Shown here: piece after piece, positions 43,101 to 50,462 of the stretch
How the letters are laid out: each line of letters starts with the position of its first letter
Numbering within the stretch: the first letter of the stretch is position 1
NCBI RefSeq assembly: GCF_001039355.2
Contig: NW_019775623.1
Coordinates: 191,027 to 255,026, forward strand
Direction of reading: 5' to 3'
DNA from: Lingula anatina
Taxonomy: Eukaryota; Brachiopoda; Lingulata; Lingulida; Lingulidae
DNA: 64,000 nt
The notes under the pieces: generated by a model
Seen by the model: the letters and a program-made list of their open reading frames with translations, nothing else
Database searches by the model: none
What the model was told of the DNA's origin: nothing
Made by a program: the position numbers and the translations under genes

Positions 43101-46100
43101 TACGACATCTTGAGGAACGATCGTTCCGAAACCGAGCACTGGACAATTAGTGATGTAGGGCTAAGGCCTATATGTATATGAATAACAGAGCATTTAGGGT
43201 TTCTCTAAAATTTAAAAAAAGGGTTTGTATTAGAAGTTACATATCAGATACGGAGTGTAACTTGACTTGATACTCGTTTTTCTTCTCAATTAGCTTTGTT
43301 CCGACTCCATGACTTATTGCACAAAACATCAACATTAAGTTCTATGCAATGTGATACAGGATACAGGAAAGATGATATTAAAAATTAGAAATTGGAGAGC
43401 TAGCTATTCGGGTCAGTTTAGCAAACAATAGCCCAAGCCGCCTTATCATGAAAGCATAATCCCCCTTGATACTGGAGTTCATAATTACGACATTCTCGTA
43501 CCCACTGCGGTAACTCCGATGTCGTCACGTTGCCGTAAAATGTTACCACATGAAAAGAACGTCTGCTTCATGATTGCTTAACGTCCAAGAGAAAATGGAA
43601 AAATGTTTAACTACGGAATAATTAAATGCCCACAAGGTCGATGCGATCAGTTTATTTTGTGATCAATCAGGCATTCAATGTGCACATTGCGGACAGATCG
43701 TAATTTTTATTTCATTTAGCATCTAATTAGGCCCATAGACTCTGGGTTTAAATTCAACTTTAAGAACCATATATCCAGGCATTATAAATAGAAAAAAATC
43801 AAATAACTTAAACAATGTCACTTTCTAAAAATATTTTCCGTTCTGCTAAAAATCATTATGCCTCTTTCAATCTGCGAGAGAGAAAAGGGCATTTCGTTGA
43901 CGGCGACAGCATTTTCTATTAAACATTCCAGATCCAAGCTTTGTTTCCCCTAATTTATTACGGAAACTAATACCCCAAGATTTGATACGAGTGTTTGTGT
44001 GCCCAGGGTTTGGTAGGGTGGTAATGTAAATAAACATAAGTAACCCTATCCGCAAACATAAGATAGATAGAAGCGATCTTGAGCCGCGGTGAACTTTAGG
44101 ACTACGCGTGGGTAGGCTATCTTTATGTCATCGAGTAGGCCTATGACAAGACAGCTATGAGGATTGGTGACGGGGCATTCTATTAGGCCTACAAATCTTG
44201 GATGTTATATCAATTAAAATGCTAAATGAAGATATTAAGAAAACAAATTATGCGGAAACTTCTTATGTATGAAAAATATATCTGAAACCTTTGCATTTTT
44301 TTATGCTAAAGTCTCTGTACTTTTTCCGTTCCATTCATTATATTCAACCCGAGATTTTGCTACCTTTCAAATGCAACATGTGAATTGGCAGTGCGGATGT
44401 TGAAGAGGCCTATATTAAAGGCACCTTTATTAATTCGTTTGGAAAAAACGGGTCCTTGTCCTGTTCAAAAATATAAGACGGCTTACGATTTCATAGCATA
44501 GGCTACACAAAACACTGGACCCATTGACGCTTCTGAATCTGAGAGAAAATTCGCTCAGCAAATTCCTAACAATACGTCTTTATATGATTGTTATTTATTA
44601 CTCAGTTTACCGCCATTTCGTCCGTTTAGATGTTCCATGCGGATCAAATTTCTTGATCGGTGTTTATTTTGCTTTTATCATCGCAAATACTAAATATGTT
44701 TTCAGAAAATAAAAATCACAAGTCCGGGCACTGAGAACAGGTAAGGTTGTAATGCAGGTAAACGAAAATAAAGGGAAAGTCAAAGGTGCTTGCGCACCGG
44801 CGATGACATTGCTCAGTGATTGAGGATGTGCAAATTCTTACATGGGAAAATATACATATTGATGTTCCATTATATTAAAAGCATCCCAGACCTGAAATTA
44901 CAAATGAATCACTGAAATTACAAAATTTTTCCTTGTGCATTTATATTTAATGCATGGAATTTTTTCATCTGTATACTTGTTTTAGAATACATTTGTTTAC
45001 TTCACGCATGTTCACGGAAAGTTGTAATAGTTTCAATAACCTCTTTTATGATGATATCACTACATTTATTCTCTGCTATCATATTCATGTTACTATTCGA
45101 GTAACGGCGTTCAGAAAGCAGAAATAACGCCCTGAGGCCGTAAATGGAACTTGGGCGCCAGTAATCAATCTGTCTTTTTTTTAAATTGAAAAGAAAAAAA
45201 CACCACCACCTCTTTAAATCATATCGCTCACTGGAGCCTTGCAAACTTGAGTGGCTTATCCTTACAGAGGTCGCCATTGTCAGCCCTCACGCACTCTTGG
45301 ACAAGTGCGCATCTTCTATTGTACGACATTTTATCACGATGCTCTCTGCGATCGATAGCATGAGCAAAATGGATTGGTGTCGTTTATTGTATCGATGTTG
45401 CCAGGCAACGTGACAACAAATTACATTGATTTGGCGTAATCATTGCAATTTCTGTCAAGGTTTCTATGGATAGAGCGAAGGTGAAATCGACCACGTGAAT
45501 GGTTGTGTTGACAGCTGAGAATTATAACGATTTAATTTGTACCTGTTCGGGAAACTTTTCGAGCGTGGAGCGCAATACAATCCTTAAAAAACTTTGGGAG
45601 TTCCAAAAGTAGCAGCAGAAATAATTAGGCAAGTTCCGCCACAGACAGAACGTCTCTTTTCTCTCCCAAAGTCAAACATAATAAACAAACAAATAAATGC
45701 TCCCAATTCCTTCTTAAGTTACCTTAACTACTGTGCATTTTTAAAAATTATTGTTATTATTATTATTTTGGAAACGGTTTGCCATGTTATTATTTCTTTC
45801 TTGCTTATATTATTGCATATACAGTATATTATTGCATATACAGTATTTAGTCATTGAAATCAATTTAAATGAGAGCGATCGGATCCGTATGACCCGAAGA
45901 AAACCGCATGACCCTTCCGAGCTCTAGGCCAAACTGAACCATTGACCAAATAAATAACTGTGATCAGGTAAATTAATAATATTGATCAGTTGCTATGACT
46001 ACAATCCAGTATTTTGGATACGGCATTCAGTGAAGATTTAACGCTTCAGATTTTAATTCTGAAATATTCTATTATGAATTATTCCATCGTGATCTTTGTT

Positions 46101-49100
46101 GTCAAATTAAGGTTCAGTCTCTCTGGTTGTGCTTCTTCGCCATTGGTTGTGAACATCCAGGGCAAAGAACGGACCAGGACCACCCATTTTGACACACGCA
46201 CACACGCACGTGCATGCAAACGCATGCGCACATCAGTAAAGGCTGCCCAGTCCTGGTCTGCGCTGTTTCGTGTCCTAACATTACCTTTGACGTAATGTCC
46301 AATTAACCGGTTTCTTATGTATCTTTAATGAAGCGGAGCGATTGAATCAGATTGGATAGACGAAAAGAATAGGCAAACATTTCAATATTGTACGAATGCT
46401 TGACGTAAATCGTATGAAACTTAATATACGCGAGCATCGCAGGTCAGGGGACGTTGTAAGTTCGCGGTTGGTCCACAAAGGGCAAAGAATCGCTGGTCGC
46501 CTGCCTCAACTAGCAAGAAAACAATCAGATATATACTTGTCTCTTCAACCATTTTACATATGAAATTCATTATGAAGGATTTGTATTTTTTTTTCCTTTT
46601 CAAGAATAAAAAAAATGATCGATATGCGCCTTGCAAATCAATTGCTAAGTTTCATTTGAAGCGTTTGAAAAGACGGACAAACTTTAAATTATGCCATTGC
46701 TCAGCTTCAGTTACTTGTTTAAGTTTATTAGCTACTTTTGTCATCGTAAAAAACTATTTGAGCCCCTTGCGGGTACTCGCATTAAACATCTTCTTTTAAA
46801 TGTGTTTTTTTTTCTTCCAAGTATCAAATGGCAGTAAATATTTTGAAGAAAACAAATCCCGTAGCGGCATTACGTGTGAACTGATTGTTGGATTTGAAAA
46901 AGCTAAATAAATCTAAGAATGATACGCAAAAAAGAGGATAAATGACTATGATTTGCATCTACATGTACATTATATAGTAGTCTTTATAATCCTATCCTTT
47001 CATCAATAAGAATTCTATACCATTATGAAAAAATATATTTTTGAACAAGGACTGTTGGCTTAACAATGTAATTACTACATGCATTTTCTCGGTCATGGTC
47101 AGTGACAACCGCCATACCTAACAAGATAAATCAATTAATCTAAAGGCAGTCGCTTGGACAAAACGCGGTGCATCCGTTTTCTTAATTAAACGCGGTTCTT
47201 TGCAGTCGGAGTTTGCGCAATATCGGGAATGGTCAAATACTTTCGACGTATATGCCCTAGTGTTGGTAACCCCGAGTAAACTAAGCGCAAAAGCCGTGCA
47301 TAAGTTACACAGAATTAGGGGGAAGAATCGGTAAATACACGACAAAGTCTGTACTACAAAGGAGATGACACGCTAAGAACATAACTATCAAGGGTCTTTT
47401 TCAACATCACTTTCTCACCTATCGCGCTCCGTCAACACGGACAGATAATATTGGGCCACTCTATTAAAGCGTGATTGACTTTTCTGTATTAAATGTCTTC
47501 CTGACAAACCATTAGTTTAAAAGGGAGTATTTGTTGATAAACATATTATTAAACAAGCATGCAAAGACCTGACCACGCTGGATCAGAGTGCGCACGTACC
47601 GTAAGATTAAGCCACTGGCAATCATCGGATTAACCCAAATAAAATCATTAGAATATGTGTTCTAATATTAAAAGCTTGGTAAGCGATTTCATTCTTTCGA
47701 ACTTGGACGAAGAAAACGTTTTATTCGTCCAAGTTTTAAACGAGGCAGAGAGAGATGAAGCCAATTATCCCTTTTCTGTCTATTTGTTCATTGAATTACT
47801 CTTGACTAGTGACTAAAGTCGTATTTAAACGTTGTCTCGTTATTTGGAGCGGCCTCAAGTTCAAGCCGCTGCTTAAGTACGCATCCACGAACGATTTCTT
47901 TTTTTGCGAGGGGGATCACTTGTCTGCATCTTTGTATTATAACAAAGACGGAGTAATTTGTTAGCTGATACGTCGAAAATAACGTACTTGAAGTATTTTT
48001 TATTGGAGGTCTTCTTTGTGTCTATGACGTGTTCATTACAGGTGCGCTCACTACACCTGTGTTTAACGCGTATCGTGTAGCATAGCGTACCTTCCTCACA
48101 ATATGCATCTAGGTGCTCACCTTGCACTACAATGGGCGCATACGTTTTTTTTTTTTTTTTTTTTTCTATAGTAAATGAAACGATGACCGGTCACAGAGTG
48201 TTTAAACTTACCAGTGGTCACTACCGATACCATCTCTACATGACCCATTCTGTTAGTAAGCCAAGTTAGTAGTCAACAAATGTGTGCGCGCGTGTGTATG
48301 TGTTCGCATGACGGGGTTGTAGAACGACGTAATTGGAAATTCTATACTGTTGTACATGCAGCGATAGGTTTAGAAGCAGTATGTATTGGTAAAATCTTCG
48401 TGATTCCTAGTTGTCTCTGGTGATATGCTAACTTAAGTGAATCAAAATCCAACGTCGTTAAATAATCTTCAAGTGAATTGGCAAAATATTCTGTGTGTGC
48501 GTGCGGATGTGGGTATATGCGTGCGCGCGCACGCGCGTGTGTGTGTGTGAGGGAGAGAAAGGGAGAGAGGCGCAAACAAATAAAGTTTCGAGAGGCAATC
48601 TCTATCTTGTCGACGGGAAGATAACTCCATGTCATACCACATCCTCGATGTCAGAAACATCTGATTATTTTCTGTATCAAAATGCCGTCCACTCTAAACT
48701 GCTGCCGGCGTATTATGTTGGCAAACTAAACTCAGGTTGGCAAAGTAAGCACCAGTTGATAGATCGTTATACGGAGGTCAGCTCAGACAAAGATAAAGCT
48801 TACTATCTACAGGACGCAGGACTATCCCTTTTTAAAAAAGATAGCGTCACATTTACTTATATCAATGACCACAAGTGAAAAACTATACAAATGTAAGACG
48901 TGTCTTAATATTTAAGTCCCTTTTCATGTAAATAGTGAAGTTCTGCACTAAAGAATGGCTCTTCGTGGCAAAACGTGCATGCATTGTCATCGATTTTTTT
49001 AGTAGGAGCACCTGGAAAAGCAACAATTCATTGAATTCATTTGGTTTCTACAGTCCACCACCCGTAAAGCGATAGGTAATTTACTGTCCTGATTGCCAAG

Positions 49101-50462
49101 AAAATGTGATTACATAAAAAAAACGCAATTCATATTTATTATTGCTCCGATGTCAGCAACTCGTCTTGAATTGGATATCGTTTAGTTGTTTAAGTATGTA
49201 ATGCCACAGAGCGTTAAACAGTGAACAGTTCTTGAAGCGAAATAAATTGAAACTCTACCGCGAGCGCGCCCGTACTTTGACATGTGAAAAACATTTACAT
49301 GTCATTTTTTTAATATCACATGGGAGAAAAGTTCTTTTAGATTTCTTTTTGATAAGTTTTCTACGGATACTTGCCCTCTTATCTAATCAAGCATGGGCAT
49401 TTCAGTTGGAACGGAGGCAGTTGCATGACTGCAAGCTGATAAAATGTCGAGTTATCGGACATAATTTCATACTCAGCAAAGGCGATGTTTTCAGCAGATG
49501 TGAATTCACTCTCACCCATGCTCTATCAACTGTGTAGTGTGTTTAAAACAAAATTAATATATAAGAAAGGAAGAGAGAAGGACTGGGAAGAAAACGCAAT
49601 ACGACAAGATATTAAACGAAGATATCTCTTCTTACACACGTTTTACAAATATAAGATTTGGAGCTTTTTTTTTTTGCTTTGATAAAGTGGACCTGAGGAA
49701 AAAAAGACATCACTCGACATGTTAATTATTAACATTTTTCCTTTTTGTCAGCCTATCACTTGATCTTGCACGTAAGATATTACACGCCACCATATGTTAG
49801 ATACTCTCTGCGCACAGTTGAAGGATTTTCGACCCAATAATTGAAAAGATGATAATAACACTCCCGCCCCCCCCCCCCCCAAAAAAAAAAAAATAATGGA
49901 AAATTAGATGAAACAGATAAGATCACTTAATCAATCACCACCACACCCGTAAAAAGCTGCAAAGGTCACTCCAGGCCACTGTTTTTCGTTATTTCTTCCT
50001 TTTAATATTTCGCTTTTTTTTTGTCACCTTCACGTTTTGCCGCGCACTTCACTTCTCCATTCTCAAGGCATGCATAGTATCAACACCTCCAATTTTTAGT
50101 GAGCCTGTCACGCGAAGGACAACATTAACACTATCAGTTTCAATGTTCTACAGTCACCCAAAGGTGGCTGCAAAAGACTGCTGGCAAATGTGAAAGTTTT
50201 GACACCTGTTATTTTGATATATTTCCGGCTTATTTTTTTGTAACCGCTCTTTTTTCGGCTATAGGCCTATGTTTTGGATGTCAATAATCGAAAAGTCTAG
50301 AACACCAAAGTCGGGATTAGCAACCATTAATTATAATGACACGCGAACGGAAAACATCCAACATTGTTACTAATGATTAATCTACCTACCTCCATCAGCT
50401 AACAGCACGAGAGACACAGAGAAGGCAAACAGCAGGAGAGCAAAGCGTTGCTGACCGACCAT
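729..50462 (-). CDS. PKHD1L1: Fibrocystin-L ortholog (PKHD1L1-like), 60 exons, C-terminus beyond window
   Basis: Sixty coding exons on the minus strand join with matching phase at every junction. They encode about 3,393 residues from an N-terminal signal peptide to the second PbH1 cluster. The order of signal peptide, TIG x3, PA14, linker, TIG x4, cupredoxin-like module, TIG x7, G8, PbH1, G8, PbH1 is that of fibrocystin-L. Domain positions nearly equal the vertebrate ones (PA14 at residues 320-493, first G8 from about 2117, second G8 from about 2970). The family is a single-pass surface protein with a huge ectodomain, known in mammals from hair-cell stereocilia coat and immune cells. The paralog PKHD1 is ciliary and mutated in polycystic kidney disease. 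The last ~800 residues, with the transmembrane helix, lie left of base 1. PKHD1 itself is the alternative, but two complete G8 modules and overall colinearity favour the L form. Exon boundaries are my reading of splice consensus and phase. Confidence 0.93.
2060..4819 (-). CDS. PKHD1L1: PKHD1L1 exons 54-58: second G8 domain
   Basis: Exons 4532-4819, 3895-4037, 3436-3571, 2974-3219 and 2060-2242 encode residues about 2911-3242. The second G8 runs from [16 protein letters not shown] through [54 protein letters not shown], and [20 protein letters not shown] to [20 protein letters not shown]. Exon 58 has [16 protein letters not shown] and FGARILVS, both as in vertebrates. The intron after exon 57 contains a long foldback repeat, and the intron before exon 55 a (TA)n tract. 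Confidence 0.92.
2537..2865. repeat. Foldback element with ~110-bp arms
   Basis: The left arm 2537-2650 and right arm 2751-2865 are near-complementary. For example, CAGGCCTACCCAACTACCAG on the left pairs with the complement ending GGTAGGCCTG on the right. A ~100-base loop separates them. It lies in the intron between exons 57 and 58. Short open frames across it are by-products of the palindrome. Confidence 0.85.
4170..4258. repeat. (TA)n microsatellite
   Basis: About 89 bases of uninterrupted TA in the intron between exons 54 and 55. Confidence 0.97.
4996..5172. repeat. Degenerate minisatellite, GCAGTCATTGTGTTGTGTT units
   Basis: Repeated variants of the motif GTGCAGTCATTGTGTTGTG, with a period of roughly 25-30 bases that drifts along the array. 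It sits in the intron between exons 53 and 54. Confidence 0.8.
5258..6221 (-). CDS. PKHD1L1: PKHD1L1 exons 51-53: linker between beta-helix and second G8
   Basis: Exons 6107-6221, 5568-5796 and 5258-5429 encode residues about 2739-2910. Recognisable family signatures are [22 protein letters not shown] (vertebrate FGTSIIPF.KKRLTH..GW) and [12 protein letters not shown]. Exon 53 begins [20 protein letters not shown]. The phases are 1-2, 2-0 and 0-1, and all splice sites are GT-AG. Confidence 0.88.
6551..8108 (-). CDS. PKHD1L1: PKHD1L1 exons 49-50: first PbH1 (parallel beta-helix) cluster
   Basis: Exons 7468-8108 (641 bases, the largest) and 6551-7037 encode residues about 2363-2738. The stretch includes [59 protein letters not shown] and [15 protein letters not shown], which match vertebrate fibrocystin-L closely. 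The RYP[VI]H.H motif is shared with the CEMIP/TMEM2 family. That shared ancestry does not by itself show hyaluronidase activity here. The two large conserved exons make this the best-conserved part of the window. Confidence 0.95.
8364..10257 (-). CDS. PKHD1L1: PKHD1L1 exons 44-48: first G8 domain
   Basis: Exons 10101-10257, 9647-9726, 9339-9468, 8752-8979 and 8364-8504 encode residues about 2117-2362. The G8 hallmark is [19 protein letters not shown] followed by [19 protein letters not shown]. It continues [25 protein letters not shown]-type turns (GTLDLHG), then [20 protein letters not shown] and LTHEHLG. G8 (eight conserved glycines) occurs in fibrocystins, CEMIP and TMEM2, always before parallel beta-helix repeats, as here. 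Phases are 0-1, 1-0, 0-1, 1-1, 1-1. Confidence 0.94.
10303..10475 (-). repeat. MITE with CAGGGGCG-type ends, copy 1 (reverse)
   Basis: It begins CAGGGGCAGAT and ends ATCGCCCCTG. Internal modules are GGGTCTTCCAGAAGACGGTC and a degenerate second copy of the GACGGTC motif. The body is the reverse complement of the copies at 17755 and 23181. It lies in the intron between exons 43 and 44. Confidence 0.75.
10669..15920 (-). CDS. PKHD1L1: PKHD1L1 exons 35-43: TIG domains 8 to 14
   Basis: Exons 15423-15920, 14945-15164, 14479-14660, 14152-14243, 13449-13779, 12599-12799, 11830-11976, 11215-11392 and 10669-10825 encode residues about 1449-2117. Seven TIG openings are visible: [116 protein letters not shown] and [18 protein letters not shown]. 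This makes 14 TIG domains in all, the same number as usually counted in human fibrocystin-L. The 498-base exon 35 holds two TIG starts. Exon 39 contains the basic motifs RRRR and RPKR (see findings). Confidence 0.92.
12100..12575. repeat. TTTA-rich low-complexity tract
   Basis: About 475 bases made almost only of TATTTA/ATTTATCT variants, in the intron between exons 40 and 41. It ends about 25 bases before the donor side of exon 40. Confidence 0.9.
12813..12941. repeat. Tandem duplication, two ~65-bp units
   Basis: Two nearly identical units starting CCATTTCATTTATGAATAAT, differing by about one base (CTCTAGTG versus CACTAGTG). The tract immediately flanks the acceptor side of exon 40 (exon starts at 12799), so the duplication is recent and intronic. 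Confidence 0.92.
13849..13966. repeat. Tandem duplication, two ~57-bp units, period 62
   Basis: Two copies of a unit starting TTTAATGACCTTATTTAGTT and ending GAATTTGTTCTGT, in the intron between exons 38 and 39. Confidence 0.9.
16380..17326 (-). CDS. PKHD1L1: PKHD1L1 exons 33-34: cupredoxin-like module
   Basis: Exons 17126-17326 and 16380-16556 encode residues about 1323-1448. The sequence [23 protein letters not shown]..., then [17 protein letters not shown], and [20 protein letters not shown] follows the cupredoxin-like pattern (..V.VGD.V.W.W, then G.Y.Y.S.Y.D) found between TIG7 and TIG8 in fibrocystins. No complete copper-ligand set is evident, so a structural rather than redox role is likely; this is an inference. 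Both exons are phase 1 to phase 1. Confidence 0.88.
16924..17095. repeat. MITE with CTGGGGTAGCG terminal inverted repeats
   Basis: The 172-base element begins CTGGGGTAGCGATAGC and ends with the complement of CTGGGGTAGCGCTAAC. The flanking sequence AATCT is present directly on both sides, consistent with a 5-bp target duplication. The interior repeats the motif TTGGCTAA/TTAGCCAA. Confidence 0.8.
17551..17679. repeat. Perfect 50-bp inverted repeat with 29-base loop
   Basis: The left arm 17551-17600 (starting AAACATGAAAATTTTCAGAC) is the exact reverse complement of the right arm 17630-17679. The loop 17601-17629 contains GGCC and AAGGCCTT. The string TTCATTGTACT occurs on both sides, about 40 bases beyond the right arm. 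It lies in the intron between exons 32 and 33. Confidence 0.95.
17755..17860 (+). repeat. MITE fragment, family of 23181
   Basis: It contains GACCGTCTTCTGACAGAAAA, TCAATGTAAACTTGAA and GAAGACCCAGAAGA as in the complete copy at 23181-23348. The left end is missing and the right end is degenerate (CCACCCCTAG). It reaches within about 20 bases of the end of exon 32. Confidence 0.8.
17882..21378 (-). CDS. PKHD1L1: PKHD1L1 exons 26-32: TIG domains 4 to 7
   Basis: Exons 21150-21378, 20390-20578, 19959-20045, 19579-19700, 18984-19122, 18429-18624 and 17882-18108 encode residues about 926-1322. TIG openings seen are [55 protein letters not shown] and [19 protein letters not shown]. Exon 26 also has [14 protein letters not shown], matching the GDLLRT motif of vertebrates. 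Exon 31 uses the donor GTATGT at 18428, the only one that keeps phase with exon 32. The 3' end of exon 26 is repeated in the neighbouring intron (see findings). Confidence 0.9.
18645..18690. repeat. (TTA)n microsatellite
   Basis: About 15 TTA/ATT units about 20 bases from the acceptor side of exon 31. Confidence 0.95.
20711..21140. repeat. TGACATGACC satellite-like array with embedded exon-26 splice-donor copies
   Basis: Degenerate TGACATGACATGACCTGA pentamer-type repeats alternate with units reading AGGAACACCAGTCAGC..ACCC AGCTTACCCAGAGAAGGTGA. Full embedded units occur at 20777-20840 and 20964-21027, and a truncated one near 20921. The same unit reappears at 21112-21176, where it contains the true exon 26 end. 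Confidence 0.9.
21614..25955 (-). CDS. PKHD1L1: PKHD1L1 exons 17-25: conserved linker between PA14 and TIG4
   Basis: Exons 25847-25955, 25185-25325, 24454-24614, 24073-24273, 23655-23788, 22768-22922, 22326-22477, 21960-22056 and 21614-21762 encode residues about 494-926. The region has no named domain that I recognise but is clearly conserved. Examples are [12 protein letters not shown] in exon 20, the LCFAHRG start of exon 21 (vertebrate LCLAYKG), and [17 protein letters not shown] in exon 25 (vertebrate LEGMGRISVTREG). Exon 19 ends with a GC donor rather than GT. For exon 21 I used the upstream acceptor TTTCAG at 23789-23791. The nearer CACAG would break the frame. Confidence 0.87.
23181..23348 (+). 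repeat. MITE with CAGGGGCGGAT terminal inverted repeats (complete copy)
   Basis: The 168-base element starts CAGGGGCGGATCCAG and ends TAAATCCGCCCCTG. The pentamer TAATG lies directly on both sides. The CAGGGGCGGATCC ends resemble those of non-autonomous hAT elements; that family call is an inference. No open frame is present. Confidence 0.82.
24403..24446. repeat. (AAAT)n microsatellite
   Basis: About eleven AAAT units, directly adjoining the GC donor of exon 19 (24453-24448). Confidence 0.95.
24731..24897. repeat. MITE with ACAGGCCCRTAGCC ends
   Basis: The left end is ACAGGCCCATAGCCGG and the right end is CTGGCTACGGGCCTGT, 14 of 16 complementary. Inside it repeats GGACCTTTTCCCA twice. A related diverged copy occurs near 4350-4496 (AGGCCTGTAG..., GACCTTTTCCTGG), and a further fragment near 24990-25135. 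Confidence 0.78.
26247..28183 (-). CDS. PKHD1L1: PKHD1L1 exons 13-16: PA14 domain
   Basis: Exons 28043-28183, 27502-27626, 27056-27147 and 26247-26406 encode residues about 320-493. Landmarks are [12 protein letters not shown] at the start, [12 protein letters not shown], then [20 protein letters not shown] and [11 protein letters not shown] (the F..P..G.Y.F.......D.S.L.L core of PA14), and [16 protein letters not shown] (the L..G..Y.I.......). PA14 is a beta-barrel that binds carbohydrate in several adhesins. Whether it does so here is not known. Position in the protein is the same as in human fibrocystin-L. Confidence 0.92.
27828..27887. repeat. (TG)n microsatellite
   Basis: About 30 TG units followed by a degenerate TGTG-rich tail to about 28020, just outside exon 13. 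Open frames here are repeat artefacts. Confidence 0.95.
28901..29681 (-). CDS. PKHD1L1: PKHD1L1 exons 11-12: third TIG domain
   Basis: Exons 29568-29681 and 28901-28987 encode residues about 254-320. Exon 11 has [19 protein letters not shown], the TIG pattern S..GS..GG..L...G. Exon 12 has [20 protein letters not shown] then AYPG, aligning with the PC....... CC.TPP..YPG run that precedes PA14 in vertebrates. Donors are GTGGGT and GTAAGC. All junctions are phase 1. Confidence 0.87.
30143..32899 (-). CDS. PKHD1L1: PKHD1L1 exons 5-10: second TIG domain
   Basis: Exons 32842-32899, 32499-32586, 31821-31877, 31039-31106, 30540-30579 and 30143-30213 encode residues about 127-253. The domain begins [20 protein letters not shown], matching the GPPGML motif of vertebrate TIG2. 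It later reads [20 protein letters not shown] and ends [13 protein letters not shown], like the vertebrate FQTYA end. Six very small exons (40 to 88 bases) split this one domain. The 40-base exon 9 ([13 protein letters not shown]) is the shortest seen, and its phase (1 in, 2 out) fits both neighbours. Confidence 0.85.
30246..30318. repeat. (AT)n microsatellite
   Basis: About 73 bases of AT in the intron between exons 9 and 10, close to the acceptor of exon 10 (exon starts 30213). Confidence 0.96.
31444..31805. repeat. MITE with AAAGGGATAATAACTCTTCG ends, copy 1
   Basis: The left end reads GATTAAAGGGATAATAACTC TTCG and the right end is its complement, CGAAGAGTTATTATCCCTTT. The interior has CCTGGAGTAAACAACAATTT and ACATTCAAAGTTAG, which recur in the copy at 35022-35316. 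It lies in the intron between exons 7 and 8. Confidence 0.85.
32637..32835. repeat. Compound (TG)n(AG)n microsatellite block
   Basis: Alternating TG and AG dinucleotide blocks fill the intron up to the exon 5 donor at 32841. Long apparent open frames here (cysteine-valine or arginine-glutamate runs) are artefacts of the repeat. Confidence 0.95.
33451..34725 (-). CDS. PKHD1L1: PKHD1L1 exons 2-4: first TIG/IPT domain
   Basis: Exons 34642-34725, 33944-34067 and 33451-33547 encode residues about 25-126. Exon 2 carries the TIG opening [18 protein letters not shown], which matches the PKYGS..G.T pattern at the same place in vertebrate fibrocystin-L. Exon 3 continues [18 protein letters not shown]. 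Exon 4 ends with a cysteine pair region ([14 protein letters not shown]). Splice sites are canonical (GTGAGT and GTAAGT donors; TTTCAG, TTCCAG and TTCTAG acceptors) and phases are 1-1, 1-2, 2-0. A 176-base N gap (34223-34398) sits in the intron between exons 2 and 3. A small extra exon there cannot be excluded, but phase and homology do not require one. Confidence 0.85.
34223..34398. other. Assembly gap (176 N) followed by poly-C/poly-A
   Basis: The gap ends directly in a run of about 34 C and about 20 A (34399-34451). Homopolymers of this kind at a gap edge suggest failed reads rather than natural sequence. The gap is in the intron between exons 2 and 3. Confidence 0.95.
35022..35316. repeat. 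MITE with AAAGGGATAATAACTCTTCG ends, copy 2 (diverged)
   Basis: It begins TTTAAAGGGATGAATTTT with a poly-T insertion and ends GAAGAGTTGCTATCCCTTTA. The interior CCCGGGGTAAACGACAATTT and GACATTCAAAGTAAG match copy 1 at 31444-31805. Confidence 0.8.
40690..41490. repeat. Diverged ~186-bp tandem array, about four units
   Basis: The phrase ..GTGAAA.GGTYRGARCTCGTAG recurs at 40919, 41104 and 41291, with a weaker copy near 41475, so the spacing is 185-187 bases. Other positions also align between units: TTTCAATACA..GAGC...GG TCA, GTCAAGGA and GCGAACAA. Units are perhaps 55-65% alike by eye. Confidence 0.72.
42107..42193. repeat. Imperfect hairpin
   Basis: TCAAGCTTTTGGCCCTAGGC on the left pairs imperfectly with the complement in GGCCCAGAGGCCGAAAGCTT on the right, around a T-rich centre. 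It is probably a small foldback element. Confidence 0.6.
50390..50462 (-). CDS. PKHD1L1: PKHD1L1 exon 1: start codon and signal peptide
   Basis: The ATG at 50462 opens a peptide beginning [18 protein letters not shown], a short polar start followed by a hydrophobic core and LLADG. This is a typical cleavable signal peptide of about 21-24 residues. An in-frame TAG stop lies 48 bases upstream (50508-50510), which supports this start. The exon ends with G then GTAGGT, phase 1, matching the phase-1 start of exon 2 ([15 protein letters not shown]) some 15.7 kb away. The join to exon 2 is inferred from phase and from the fact that the family begins with a signal peptide directly before the first TIG domain. 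Confidence 0.83.

Larger units (their letters stand above)
34726..50389 (-). other. PKHD1L1 intron 1 (~15.7 kb)
   Basis: No convincing coding exon is seen on either strand. Open frames are short and lack homology or splice context. Compared with the introns at 1-34 kb, this stretch has fewer simple repeats and visibly more CG dinucleotides. It contains a MITE (35022), a diverged ~186-bp tandem array (40690-41490), a hairpin (42107-42193), CT tracts near 37139, 39549-39760 and 40126-40163, and candidate regulatory motifs. Long first introns often hold enhancers; that role here is an inference. Confidence 0.8.
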
